From positions 1-6,282 of the forward strand of contig DAIDTV010000093.1 in assembly GCA_027457005.1 (NCBI GenBank): DNA of 6,282 nt. Reading direction: 5' to 3'. Below are positions 1 through 5,689 of the stretch, one piece after another (the first letter of the stretch is position 1; every line of letters starts with the position of its first letter). The notes below the pieces were generated by a model. It worked only from the letters and a program-made list of their open reading frames with translations. It did not search any database and was not told the origin of the DNA. The position numbers and the translations under genes were made by a program. Origin of the DNA: Chloroflexota bacterium. GTDB lineage: Bacteria; Chloroflexota; Limnocylindria; Limnocylindrales; CSP1-4.

Positions 1-158
1 CCCACGACCAGCACGACGGTGGGGACCAGCCGCGAATCGGCGAGCGACCCGACGAGGCCGGTCGCGGCCATGACCAGCATGCCCGCCAGCGCGAGCCACA
101 GCGGGAGATCGCGCACGGTCAGGTACGGTCGCAGCCAGGGCGCGCGCAGCGGCGTCAT
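1..158 (-). CDS. Membrane protein, N-terminal fragment (possibly PrsW-like)
   Basis: The first 52 residues of a protein that continues beyond the left edge. After a short basic and aromatic head (MTPLRAPWLRPYLTVRD) comes a clear membrane segment at about residues 18-40, a short polar turn (ADSR), and the start of a second hydrophobic stretch (LVPTVVLVV). The pattern of a transmembrane helix followed by a polar loop and a 'LVPTVVL' stretch reminds me of the N-terminal region of PrsW-type intramembrane metalloproteases, but no catalytic motif lies inside the window, so that name is only a guess; any polytopic membrane protein remains possible. I chose the ATG at 158-156. A GTG ten codons upstream (188-186) is in frame and neither has a convincing Shine-Dalgarno sequence. 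It lies 75 bases downstream of the acyl-CoA dehydrogenase stop on the same strand, so co-transcription is possible. Confidence 0.6.
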   Translation of the reverse strand, partial: MTPLRAPWLRPYLTVRDLPLWLALAGMLVMAATGLVGSLADSRLVPTVVLVV

Positions 159-201
159 GATCGGTGATGGTAGCCGGGCCGACGGCACGGGAAGTCGCGC
201 C

Positions 202-235
202 CGGGTCGCGGCGCCTTCCGGGTCGCGGTGCCTTC
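202..235. repeat. 17-bp tandem duplication at the acyl-CoA dehydrogenase stop codon
   Basis: Two adjacent 17-base copies, 202-218 (CGGGTCGCGGCGCCTTC) and 219-235 (CGGGTCGCGGTGCCTTC), differ at one base. The second copy contains two of the three bases of the acyl-CoA dehydrogenase stop codon (TGA, 236-234 on the minus strand). It looks like a recent local duplication in the short spacer before the next minus-strand gene. No function is apparent. Confidence 0.85.
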
Positions 236-1427
236 AGACCACCCGCAGCCCCAGGATCTCCCGCGCGATCACGAGCCGCTGGATCTGGCTGGTGCCTTCG
301 CCGATCTCGGTGAGCTTGGCGTCCCGGAGGTACCGCTCCACGCGGTACTCCTCCACGTAGCCGTACCCGCCGTGGATCTGCACGGCGGCGTTGGTGGCGC
401 GGGATGCCACTTCGGATGCGAACAGCTTGGCCTGCGCGGCCTCGAGCCGGTACGACCTTCCCTGGTCCTTGAGCCAGGCCGCACGGTGGACCAGCAGGCG
501 GGCTGCGGCCAGCTCGGTGGCCATGTCGGCGACCATGAACGCGACCCCCTGGAAGCTTCCGATGGGCCGGCCGAACTGCCTGCGCTCGCGCGCGTACGAG
601 GTGGCCGCGTCGAGGGCCGCCTGCGCGAGCCCCAGCGCCATGGACGCGATCGATATCCTGCCGCCGTCGAGGACCTGCAGGAACAGGGGGAACCCGTTGC
701 CCTGCTCGCCCAGCAGGTTCCCGGCGGGGATGCGGCAGCCGTCGAAATGCAGCTCGCCGGTGGCCGACGCGTGCAGGCCCATCTTGTCCTCGAGCCGGCC
801 GACCGTGAATCCGGGGGCATCCGCGGGCACGACGAACGCGCTGACCTCGGCCGAACCGTCCGGGCGCGAGCCGGTGCGCGCGGCGACGACGTAGGTCCCG
901 GCCCGGCCCGCGTTGGTGATGAAGCGCTTCCCGCCGTCGATGACCCAGGTGCCGTCTTCCAGCCGGGCGGTGGTGCGCGTGGCGCCCGCGTCGCTGCCGG
1001 CGCCCGGCTCGGTGAGCCCGTACGCCCCGAGCACGCGGCCGGAGGCCATGGGCACCAGGAAGCGCGCCTTCTGTTCCGGCGTGCCGGCGATGTGCAGCGG
1101 GCCGCAGCCGAGGCTGGTGTGGGCCGCCACGATCAGCGCCAGCGACCCCCAGGTCCGCGCGATCTCCTCGACGGCGACGGCATAGGCGAGCGTGTCCATG
1201 CCCGCACCGCCCTCGTCCTCGGGATACGGGATGCCCAGCCAGCCCAGCTCCCCGATGCGCCGCACGATCTCGCCCGGGAACCGGCGCTCGCGTTCGTGTG
1301 CGGCCACCACCGGCTCGACCTCCCGCGCCAGGAAGTCGCGGATGGCGTCCCTCAGGAGCCGGTGTTCCGGGGGCAGCTCGAATTCCACCGGCGCGGACCC
1401 TGTCACGCCGCCCGGAACGTGGTTCAT
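234..1427 (-). CDS. Acyl-CoA dehydrogenase (short/branched-chain type)
   Basis: A complete 397-residue FAD flavoenzyme, the normal length for the family, that introduces the alpha,beta double bond into an acyl-CoA and passes electrons to electron transfer flavoprotein in the cytoplasm. The N-terminal helical domain starts at about residue 15 (FELPPEHRLLRDAIRDF). The first family signature is at 134-146 (GAYGLTEPGAGSD) and the second at 350-382, with IHGGYGY and EIGEGTSQIQ. Glu377 in the GEGTS motif is at the position of the catalytic base of medium- and short-chain enzymes. Helix G (DGGRISIA, 254-261) has glycine where isovaleryl-CoA dehydrogenases carry their base, so an isovaleryl-specific role is less likely. 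The exact acyl chain cannot be read from sequence. The start is supported by GAGAGG seven bases upstream. It follows the micro-ORF by 60 bases on the same strand and may share its transcript. Confidence 0.95.
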   Translation of the reverse strand: MNHVPGGVTGSAPVEFELPPEHRLLRDAIRDFLAREVEPVVAAHERERRFPGEIVRRIGELGWLGIPYPEDEGGAGMDTLAYAVAVEEIARTWGSLALIVAAHTSLGCGPLHIAGTPEQKARFLVPMASGRVLGAYGLTEPGAGSDAGATRTTARLEDGTWVIDGGKRFITNAGRAGTYVVAARTGSRPDGSAEVSAFVVPADAPGFTVGRLEDKMGLHASATGELHFDGCRIPAGNLLGEQGNGFPLFLQVLDGGRISIASMALGLAQAALDAATSYARERRQFGRPIGSFQGVAFMVADMATELAAARLLVHRAAWLKDQGRSYRLEAAQAKLFASEVASRATNAAVQIHGGYGYVEEYRVERYLRDAKLTEIGEGTSQIQRLVIAREILGLRVV

Positions 1428-1434
1428 GCCGGGC

Positions 1435-1440
1435 CCTCTC
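1435..1440 (-). promoter_or_regulatory. Ribosome binding site of the acyl-CoA dehydrogenase
   Basis: GAGAGG on the minus strand, seven bases before the ATG at 1427-1425. It supports this start over internal ones. It lies outside the upstream hairpin (1454-1484), so that hairpin does not directly hide it. Confidence 0.7.
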
Positions 1441-1453
1441 GCTCTGCTGCGCC

Positions 1454-1484
1454 TGGTCTCGCGGTCATGCCGGCCGCGAGACCA
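1454..1484 (-). terminator. 11-bp hairpin between micro-ORF and acyl-CoA dehydrogenase
   Basis: Perfect inverted repeat: TGGTCTCGCGG (1454-1464) and CCGCGAGACCA (1474-1484) around a nine-base loop. On the minus strand it begins three bases after the micro-ORF stop codon and ends 13 bases before the acyl-CoA dehydrogenase ribosome binding site. There is no T-tract after it, so classical intrinsic termination is not well supported. A pausing, RNA-stabilising or coupling element, or a protein-binding palindrome, is equally possible. Confidence 0.55.
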
Positions 1485-1487
1485 CCG

Positions 1488-1550
1488 TCACGCCTTCGGC
1501 TTCTTCGGCTGCTTCGGTTTCGGTGGCCGCTTCGGCGTCTTGTCTGCCAT
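1488..1550 (-). CDS. Lys/Pro-rich 20-residue micro-ORF
   Basis: A 20-codon frame from ATG (1550-1548) to TGA (1490-1488) encoding MADKTPKRPPKPKQPKKPKA: seven lysines, one arginine and six prolines, one acidic residue, no hydrophobic core and no signal peptide. A perfect GGAGG lies six bases before the ATG, the best ribosome binding site in the window, which is the main reason to take it as translated. The C-terminal half is a near tandem repeat (KPK-QPK-KPK) from a nine-base DNA repeat. It sits alone between the molybdenum hydroxylase and the acyl-CoA dehydrogenase, flanked by hairpins on both sides. A free peptide of this kind would be disordered and could bind nucleic acid or another polyanion; a regulatory leader peptide for the next gene is the alternative. 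I do not recognise a named family, and chance occurrence cannot be excluded. Confidence 0.55.
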   Translation of the reverse strand: MADKTPKRPPKPKQPKKPKA

Positions 1551-1556
1551 GTGGCA

Positions 1557-1561
1557 CCTCC
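1557..1561 (-). promoter_or_regulatory. Consensus ribosome binding site of the micro-ORF
   Basis: GGAGG on the minus strand, six bases from the ATG at 1550. It matches the anti-Shine-Dalgarno core exactly with ideal spacing and is the strongest evidence that the 20-codon frame is translated. Confidence 0.7.
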
Positions 1562-1587
1562 GCCCGAAGCGTACGACATCACCGCTT

Positions 1588-1651
1588 CCCCGCGCGCGGG
1601 GGTACGGCTCGACGGCGGGTCGAGCGGATGGCGACCGCGCCCGCGATCGCC
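1588..1651 (-). terminator. Three consecutive GC-rich hairpins downstream of the molybdenum hydroxylase
   Basis: On the minus strand, three bases after the TAG at 1657-1655, come: a nine-pair stem (1643-1651 with 1630-1638, one G-U pair, four-base loop); a seven-pair stem GCTCGAC/GTCGAGC (1607-1613 with 1619-1625, five-base loop); and a perfect 14-base palindrome CCCCGCGCGCGGGG (1588-1601). None is followed by a T-tract. The first is placed where a transcript 3' end would be expected for the hydroxylase mRNA, and U-poor terminators are often proposed for high-GC bacteria, but termination is inferred from position and pairing alone. Confidence 0.45.
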
Positions 1652-1654
1652 AGG

Positions 1655-4654
1655 CTACCCGGGGACGGCTCCGGCGGGGACCGGCGCAGCGGCGTCGACC
1701 GCCGCGACATCACCGCCGGCCGTGCCGCCATCCGACTCGCCGCTCGCGGCTCCGACAGCGCCGGCCACCGCAGCGGTCCCGCGCGCCTCCCGCGCGAGCC
1801 TCGGGAGCGCCGCCCGGGCGGCCGCCGAATCGCGCATCGGCAGGGCGGTCCGCCACCGCCCGTCGAACGCGTGCAGCGCTCCGGCCACCGCGGCGGGTGT
1901 GGGAACGAGCACCGCCTCGCCGGCACCCTTGGCGCCGTACGGCCCCTCCGGCTGCGGCTCCTCGACCAGGATGCATTCCACCGGCGGCATCGCGGCCGCG
2001 GGCAGGATGCCGAGCGACTTGAGCGTCGCGGCAGCCGGGACCCCGCGATCGAGCGGCAGCTCCTCGGTGAGCGCGAGCCCGAGCCCCATGTGCACTCCGC
2101 CCTCGATCTGCCCCTCGAGCGCCAGGGGGTTGAGGGCCCGCCCCACGTCCTGCGCGGCGATGACCTTCGCCAGCCGGCCCCGATCGTCGAGGACGGCAAC
2201 CTGGGTCGCCCATGCGTAGGCAAAGTGGGTGACCGGTTCCCCGGCGCTGTTCCCGGTGGTCCAGTCGACCACGTATTCGCCGGCGAACTCCTGGCCGGCC
2301 AGGTCCTCCATGCGGTCGTCGCCCAGCGCGGCCTTCAGGTGGCGCGCCGCGTCAAGCACCGCCTGTCCGCCGAGGGTCGTCGCACGGGAGGCCGTGGTCT
2401 GCCCCGTGTCCAGCTCGCGCTCCGTGTCGACCACGACGCGGATCCGGTCCGCCGGCATGCCGAGCTCCTGGCTCGCGATCTGCCGCAGGACGGTGTGCAC
2501 GCCCTGGCCCATCTCGGTCCATGAGTGGAACAGGGTCACGCAGCCGCCGGGTTCCGGGCGAAGGATGACGCGGCCGCGCTCCGTCATGCCGTTGCCCACC
2601 CCGGTGTTCTTGGCGGCGCAGGCGATCCCGGCGAACCGCGCCGACCGGTAGGCATCGCGAACCGCGAGGAGCGTGCGCCGCACGCCCACGCCAGGCCCCA
2701 GCAGCTGCCCCGTCCCGAACCGGTCGCCGGTGTCCAGGGCGTTCCGCCAGCGGATCTCCCACCCGTCGAGGCCCGCCAGCTCGGCCAGCCGGTCGAGCAT
2801 CCCCTCGATGGCGAACGTGACCTGCACCACGCCGAACCCGCGCATGGCCCCCGCGGGCGGGTTGTTCGTGTAGACGGCGCGCGCCTGGACGTCGACGTTC
2901 GGCACGCGGTACGCGCCGCAGGCGTGGCCCGCGGCCCGCTCGAGCACCTTGTCGCCGACGCTGGCATACGCCCCGGTGTCGCCGACGATCCGCGCACGGA
3001 CGGCCACCAGCCGGCCCTCGGCGTCGCACCCGGCGGTGTACGCCATGGTCAGCGCGTGGCGCTTGGGGTGCAGCCGGATGCTCTCCCGGCGGGTGAGCGC
3101 GAGGTGGAGCGGCCGGCCGGTGAGCAGCGCGAGGAGCGCCGCCTGCCCCTGGACGCTCAGGTCCTCCTTCCCGCCGAAGGCGCCCCCGGTGGGGACCTGG
3201 GTCACGCGCACGGCCTGCTCGGGGAGCCCGAGCAGGGAGGCGATCTGCCGGCGGTCCTCCCACGCGCCCTGTCCCTGGGAATACACGCGCAGGCCCGTGG
3301 CGGCCGGGTCGGCGGCCTTCGTGCCGGAGACATCCGAGAGGGCCGCGGCCGGGGGGCCACCATCGGGGAACCGCTCCCCCACCTGGGGATGGGGGCGCCC
3401 GATGCCTCCCCCGCCCTCGCGCCCGTCGCCCGCGGCCGGGCCGTCCCCGCAGCAGTGACCGGCGTCGGGCCCGTCGCGGCCCGCCGGCATGGCCAGGCAC
3501 GCCTCCGGCTCCAGGAAGGCGTGTTCGACCGGCTGCGTGCGGAACGTCTCGGCGACGACGTGCGCCGCCCACCCCAGCGCCGCGTCGACGTCCCCGTGGC
3601 GCACGGTCGAGACGGACAGCAGGTTGCCGCCCTCGTGCACGGCCGGCGCATTCGCCGCGAGCGCCTCGAACGGGTCCGTGACGGGCTCCAGCACGTCGTA
3701 CTCGACCGCCACCAGCGCGGCGGCCTCGCGGGCCGCGTGACGCGTCTCGGCCGCCACCGCCGCGAGCACGTCGCCCACGCAGCGCGTCGTCTCACCCTCG
3801 GCCAAGAAGGCCGGCCAGTCGGCCGAGATCAGTCCCTGGTACCGCCGGCCCGGCACGTCCGTGGCCGTCGCGACCCGCACCACGCCGGGAACGGCCTCCG
3901 CCCGGCTGGTGTCGATGTGCAGCACCCGGGCGCGCGGATGATCGGAGAAGCGAAGCGCGGCATGCAGCATGCCCGGGACGGCCATGTCTCGGACGAACAG
4001 GTGCTCCCCCAGGACGAGCCTGCGGCTGGCGCATTTCGGCGTCGGGGCACCCACGCGACCAGGTGGCGCCGGCGCGAGGTCGACGACCGGTGCGCCGGTG
4101 GACGGCCCGGCAAACCGGCCGCCGGCAGCTCCGGCAGCACCGGCAGCGGGGGCCGGTGCGCCCGCGGGAACCTCGGCGGGCACGGGCTCGACCCCGTCTC
4201 CGCGACGCGCCGCCACCACCCGGCGAACCGCGTCGATCACCTTGACGTAGCCCGTGCACCGGCACAGGTTGCCGGCAAGTGCCCGGGCGATCTCCTCGCG
4301 CGACGGGTCCGGCGAACGGCGGAGCAGCGCCTCGGACTTCATCACGAGGCCGGGGGTGCAGTAGCCGCACTGGACCGCGCCGGCCGACGAGAACGCGTCC
4401 ACCCACGCGTCACGTGCTTCGGCCGGGAGCCCCTCGAGGGTCACCACGTCCCGGCCCTCGACGCGACTGGCGTCCTGTGCACAGGAGACGACCGGCCGGC
4501 CGTCGAGGAGCACCGTGCATGCCCCGCACGACCCCTCCGGTGCACAACCGTCCTTCGGGGACCGCAGGCCGAACCGCTCGCGGAGCACCTCGAGGAGGGT
4601 CTCCCCCGCCCGGACCTCCGTCGAGACGCCCCGCCCGTTGAGCGTGAACTCCAT
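1655..4654 (-). CDS. Fused [2Fe-2S]/molybdopterin xanthine dehydrogenase family protein (selenium-dependent type)
   Basis: A 999-residue cytoplasmic molybdenum hydroxylase. Residues 1-150 form the iron-sulfur part: a ferredoxin-type cluster (Cys37, Cys43, Cys46, Cys58) and a second [2Fe-2S] cluster (Cys96, Cys99, Cys131, Cys133). After an Ala/Pro/Gly linker (about 151-207) comes the molybdopterin part: GGAFGGKE (490-497), MRGFG (604-608), MGQGVHT (715-721) and GAKGAGE (907-913). By alignment with mammalian xanthine oxidase, Glu497, Arg605 and Glu913 match the substrate-binding and catalytic Glu802, Arg880 and Glu1261, which favours a purine substrate; no AYRCSFR motif of CO dehydrogenase is present. 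The fused layout and C-terminal wording (DVGRALNP, PEGPYGAKGAGE) resemble the selenium-dependent xanthine dehydrogenase family (TIGR03311 as I remember it). There is no FAD domain here or nearby. It is longer than that family's usual roughly 850 residues because of the linker, an insert at 391-453 and a low-complexity tail after 957. The start at 4654 has GAGAGG six bases upstream; the frame is open 67 more codons but those look non-coding. Confidence 0.9.
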   Translation of the reverse strand: MEFTLNGRGVSTEVRAGETLLEVLRERFGLRSPKDGCAPEGSCGACTVLLDGRPVVSCAQDASRVEGRDVVTLEGLPAEARDAWVDAFSSAGAVQCGYCTPGLVMKSEALLRRSPDPSREEIARALAGNLCRCTGYVKVIDAVRRVVAARRGDGVEPVPAEVPAGAPAPAAGAAGAAGGRFAGPSTGAPVVDLAPAPPGRVGAPTPKCASRRLVLGEHLFVRDMAVPGMLHAALRFSDHPRARVLHIDTSRAEAVPGVVRVATATDVPGRRYQGLISADWPAFLAEGETTRCVGDVLAAVAAETRHAAREAAALVAVEYDVLEPVTDPFEALAANAPAVHEGGNLLSVSTVRHGDVDAALGWAAHVVAETFRTQPVEHAFLEPEACLAMPAGRDGPDAGHCCGDGPAAGDGREGGGGIGRPHPQVGERFPDGGPPAAALSDVSGTKAADPAATGLRVYSQGQGAWEDRRQIASLLGLPEQAVRVTQVPTGGAFGGKEDLSVQGQAALLALLTGRPLHLALTRRESIRLHPKRHALTMAYTAGCDAEGRLVAVRARIVGDTGAYASVGDKVLERAAGHACGAYRVPNVDVQARAVYTNNPPAGAMRGFGVVQVTFAIEGMLDRLAELAGLDGWEIRWRNALDTGDRFGTGQLLGPGVGVRRTLLAVRDAYRSARFAGIACAAKNTGVGNGMTERGRVILRPEPGGCVTLFHSWTEMGQGVHTVLRQIASQELGMPADRIRVVVDTERELDTGQTTASRATTLGGQAVLDAARHLKAALGDDRMEDLAGQEFAGEYVVDWTTGNSAGEPVTHFAYAWATQVAVLDDRGRLAKVIAAQDVGRALNPLALEGQIEGGVHMGLGLALTEELPLDRGVPAAATLKSLGILPAAAMPPVECILVEEPQPEGPYGAKGAGEAVLVPTPAAVAGALHAFDGRWRTALPMRDSAAARAALPRLAREARGTAAVAGAVGAASGESDGGTAGGDVAAVDAAAPVPAGAVPG

Positions 4655-4660
4655 CCGACG

Positions 4661-4666
4661 CCTCTC
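4661..4666 (-). promoter_or_regulatory. Ribosome binding site deciding the molybdenum hydroxylase start
   Basis: GAGAGG on the minus strand, six bases before the ATG at 4654. The protein from this ATG begins MEFTLNGRGV, the usual start of a ferredoxin-type domain, so the longer open frame up to 4855 is not needed. Confidence 0.75.
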
Positions 4667-4693
4667 GAGCCTCCGCCGTGCTGCCGCCCAGCC

Positions 4694-4699
4694 AATGTA
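4694..4699 (-). promoter_or_regulatory. Possible -10 element for the molybdenum hydroxylase
   Basis: TACATT on the minus strand, 39 bases before the start codon, is one of the few AT-leaning hexamers in the 188-base divergent spacer. I see no matching -35 element at the right distance, so this is a weak candidate. Confidence 0.2.
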
Positions 4700-4842
4700 G
4701 CGATCCGCGGGCCGCCGGGCCGGTGCTGTTCGGCCCCACCTCGTCGTGCAGGAGGGCGGTCTCGGCCCGCTGGCGGGCAGCGCACGACGCGCGGCCGGCG
4801 CCCGATAAGTCAGCGTGAAGGTCGAGCGCGCATGCTGCGCGG

Positions 4843-5517
4843 GTGGGCGCAGCACGACCGTCGCCGGAGCCGGGGGTCGGGAGAGACGTCGCCGGCATCA
4901 CGAGGGAGATCGCGCGTGAGGTCCGGGCGCTCAGGCGTGCCTCCCGGCTCATGCCTCACCCGGTCCCATGGGATTGGGCAGCCTCGCGCGTGCTCCCGCT
5001 GCTGGCGGGCACCAGGATCGACCGGCCCGGCGAGGAGCTCGTCAGGGCGGTCATGGAGCCGGGGTGCGCCGTCGAGTTCGGCCTGGAGATCGGCGCGGCG
5101 CTGCCGCTCGTGGATGCGCTGGTCGCCGAGCGGTGGGAATGCTCGGCCGGGCAGATCCGCGACGCAGCGTACGCCAACCTCCGGCGGCGCGCGGCGGAGG
5201 TCAGGCGCGCGGACGTCACCACGGCCACGTTCAACGGCCGGATCGTCCGCATCTCGCGGGCGCGGCCATGGACGTCCTCGCTCGTACTGGTCCCGGACGA
5301 GCTGATGCGCCTCTTCGGCGACCATGACCAGGTGATCGCGGCGCCGGGGCTTTCGCTGCTCGTGAGCTTCGGCACGGAGACGCCGGTCGACGTGATGGCG
5401 GACGTCATCGTGGATCTCGAGATGGACCAGGCCCACCCCCTGATGCTGGACCCGTTCATGCTCAGCGGTGCCCGCCTGTACTGGCAATCCTGGGACGGGG
5501 ACGCCTGGCTCGACTGA
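4843..5517 (+). CDS. Hypothetical protein, weakly DUF1444/YtpQ-like
   Basis: A 224-codon soluble protein with no signal peptide or membrane segment. I do not firmly recognise it. Its order of elements, a tryptophan followed by 'SAGQIRDAAYANLRRRA' (98-117), then a strand-rich part with 'SSLVLVPDELMRLFG' (145-159) and 'VIAAPGLSLLVSF' (164-176), is reminiscent of DUF1444/YtpQ-type proteins of unknown function, which have a similar 'W..s..el...A..NL' segment before strands reporting a value. No catalytic motif is visible. It is transcribed divergently from the molybdenum hydroxylase. The start is uncertain: the GTG at 4843 and an ATG at 4951 (residue 37, giving 188 residues) both lack a strong Shine-Dalgarno sequence, and an in-frame stop at 4816-4818 rules out anything longer. 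The overlapping minus-strand frame has the low-complexity Arg/Pro/Gly look of a shadow. Confidence 0.75.
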   Translation: MGAARPSPEPGVGRDVAGITREIAREVRALRRASRLMPHPVPWDWAASRVLPLLAGTRIDRPGEELVRAVMEPGCAVEFGLEIGAALPLVDALVAERWECSAGQIRDAAYANLRRRAAEVRRADVTTATFNGRIVRISRARPWTSSLVLVPDELMRLFGDHDQVIAAPGLSLLVSFGTETPVDVMADVIVDLEMDQAHPLMLDPFMLSGARLYWQSWDGDAWLD

Positions 5518-5533
5518 CAGCGTGCGCACTGCC

Positions 5534-5546
5534 GGGCGCGGCGCCC
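5534..5546 (+). terminator. GC-rich hairpin after the hypothetical gene
   Basis: GGGCG (5534-5538) pairs with CGCCC (5542-5546) around a three-base loop, starting 16 bases after the TGA at 5515-5517. A second short stem, GCCGG (5560-5564) with CCGGC (5570-5574), follows. There is no T-tract, so termination is inferred from position only. Confidence 0.3.
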
Positions 5547-5606
5547 CCGGATCGGGCAAGCCGGTGGTGCCGGCCACGATCCGCGCGTATCCGCACCATC
5601 CCGGGG

Positions 5607-5612
5607 TATAGA
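5607..5612 (+). promoter_or_regulatory. Possible -10 element before the acyl-CoA ligase
   Basis: TATAGA, followed by TT, stands out in very GC-rich DNA and lies 78 bases before the proposed ligase start at 5690. No good -35 element is visible upstream. It suggests that the ligase may have its own promoter rather than depend on the gene before it. Confidence 0.35.
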
Positions 5613-5689
5613 TTCAGGCCGTCCACGGCTCCGCCCCCGGGGGTCGCGGCGGCCGACCGACGATGCGCGCTCCCCTCGAGGCCACCAGG

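Noticed and set aside
228..2219. 663-codon plus-strand open frame
   Set aside because: It is antisense to the acyl-CoA dehydrogenase, the micro-ORF and the end of the hydroxylase, with no recognisable domain.
1655..4654. Carbon monoxide dehydrogenase large subunit
   Set aside because: The AYRCSFR active-site motif is absent, and the purine-type residues and fused layout fit the xanthine dehydrogenase side of the family.
4717..4736. Six-base inverted repeat GGGCCG/CGGCCC in the divergent spacer as an operator
   Set aside because: A six-base GC-only palindrome is expected by chance in this composition and there is no second copy to support a binding site.
4655..4855. 67-codon N-terminal extension of the molybdenum hydroxylase
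   Set aside because: The extension has no domain character, the ATG at 4654 has a good ribosome binding site, and the protein from there starts with a standard ferredoxin-type fold.
2525..5305. 926-codon plus-strand open frame
   Set aside because: It lies antisense to the molybdenum hydroxylase, whose motifs are unmistakable, and its translation is low-complexity Arg/Gly/Pro/Ala. Long antisense frames are expected in DNA this GC-rich.
4810..5577. 255-codon minus-strand open frame
   Set aside because: It is antisense to the 4843-5517 gene and has an Arg/Pro/Asp-rich shadow composition; the plus-strand translation has more natural hydrophobic patterning.
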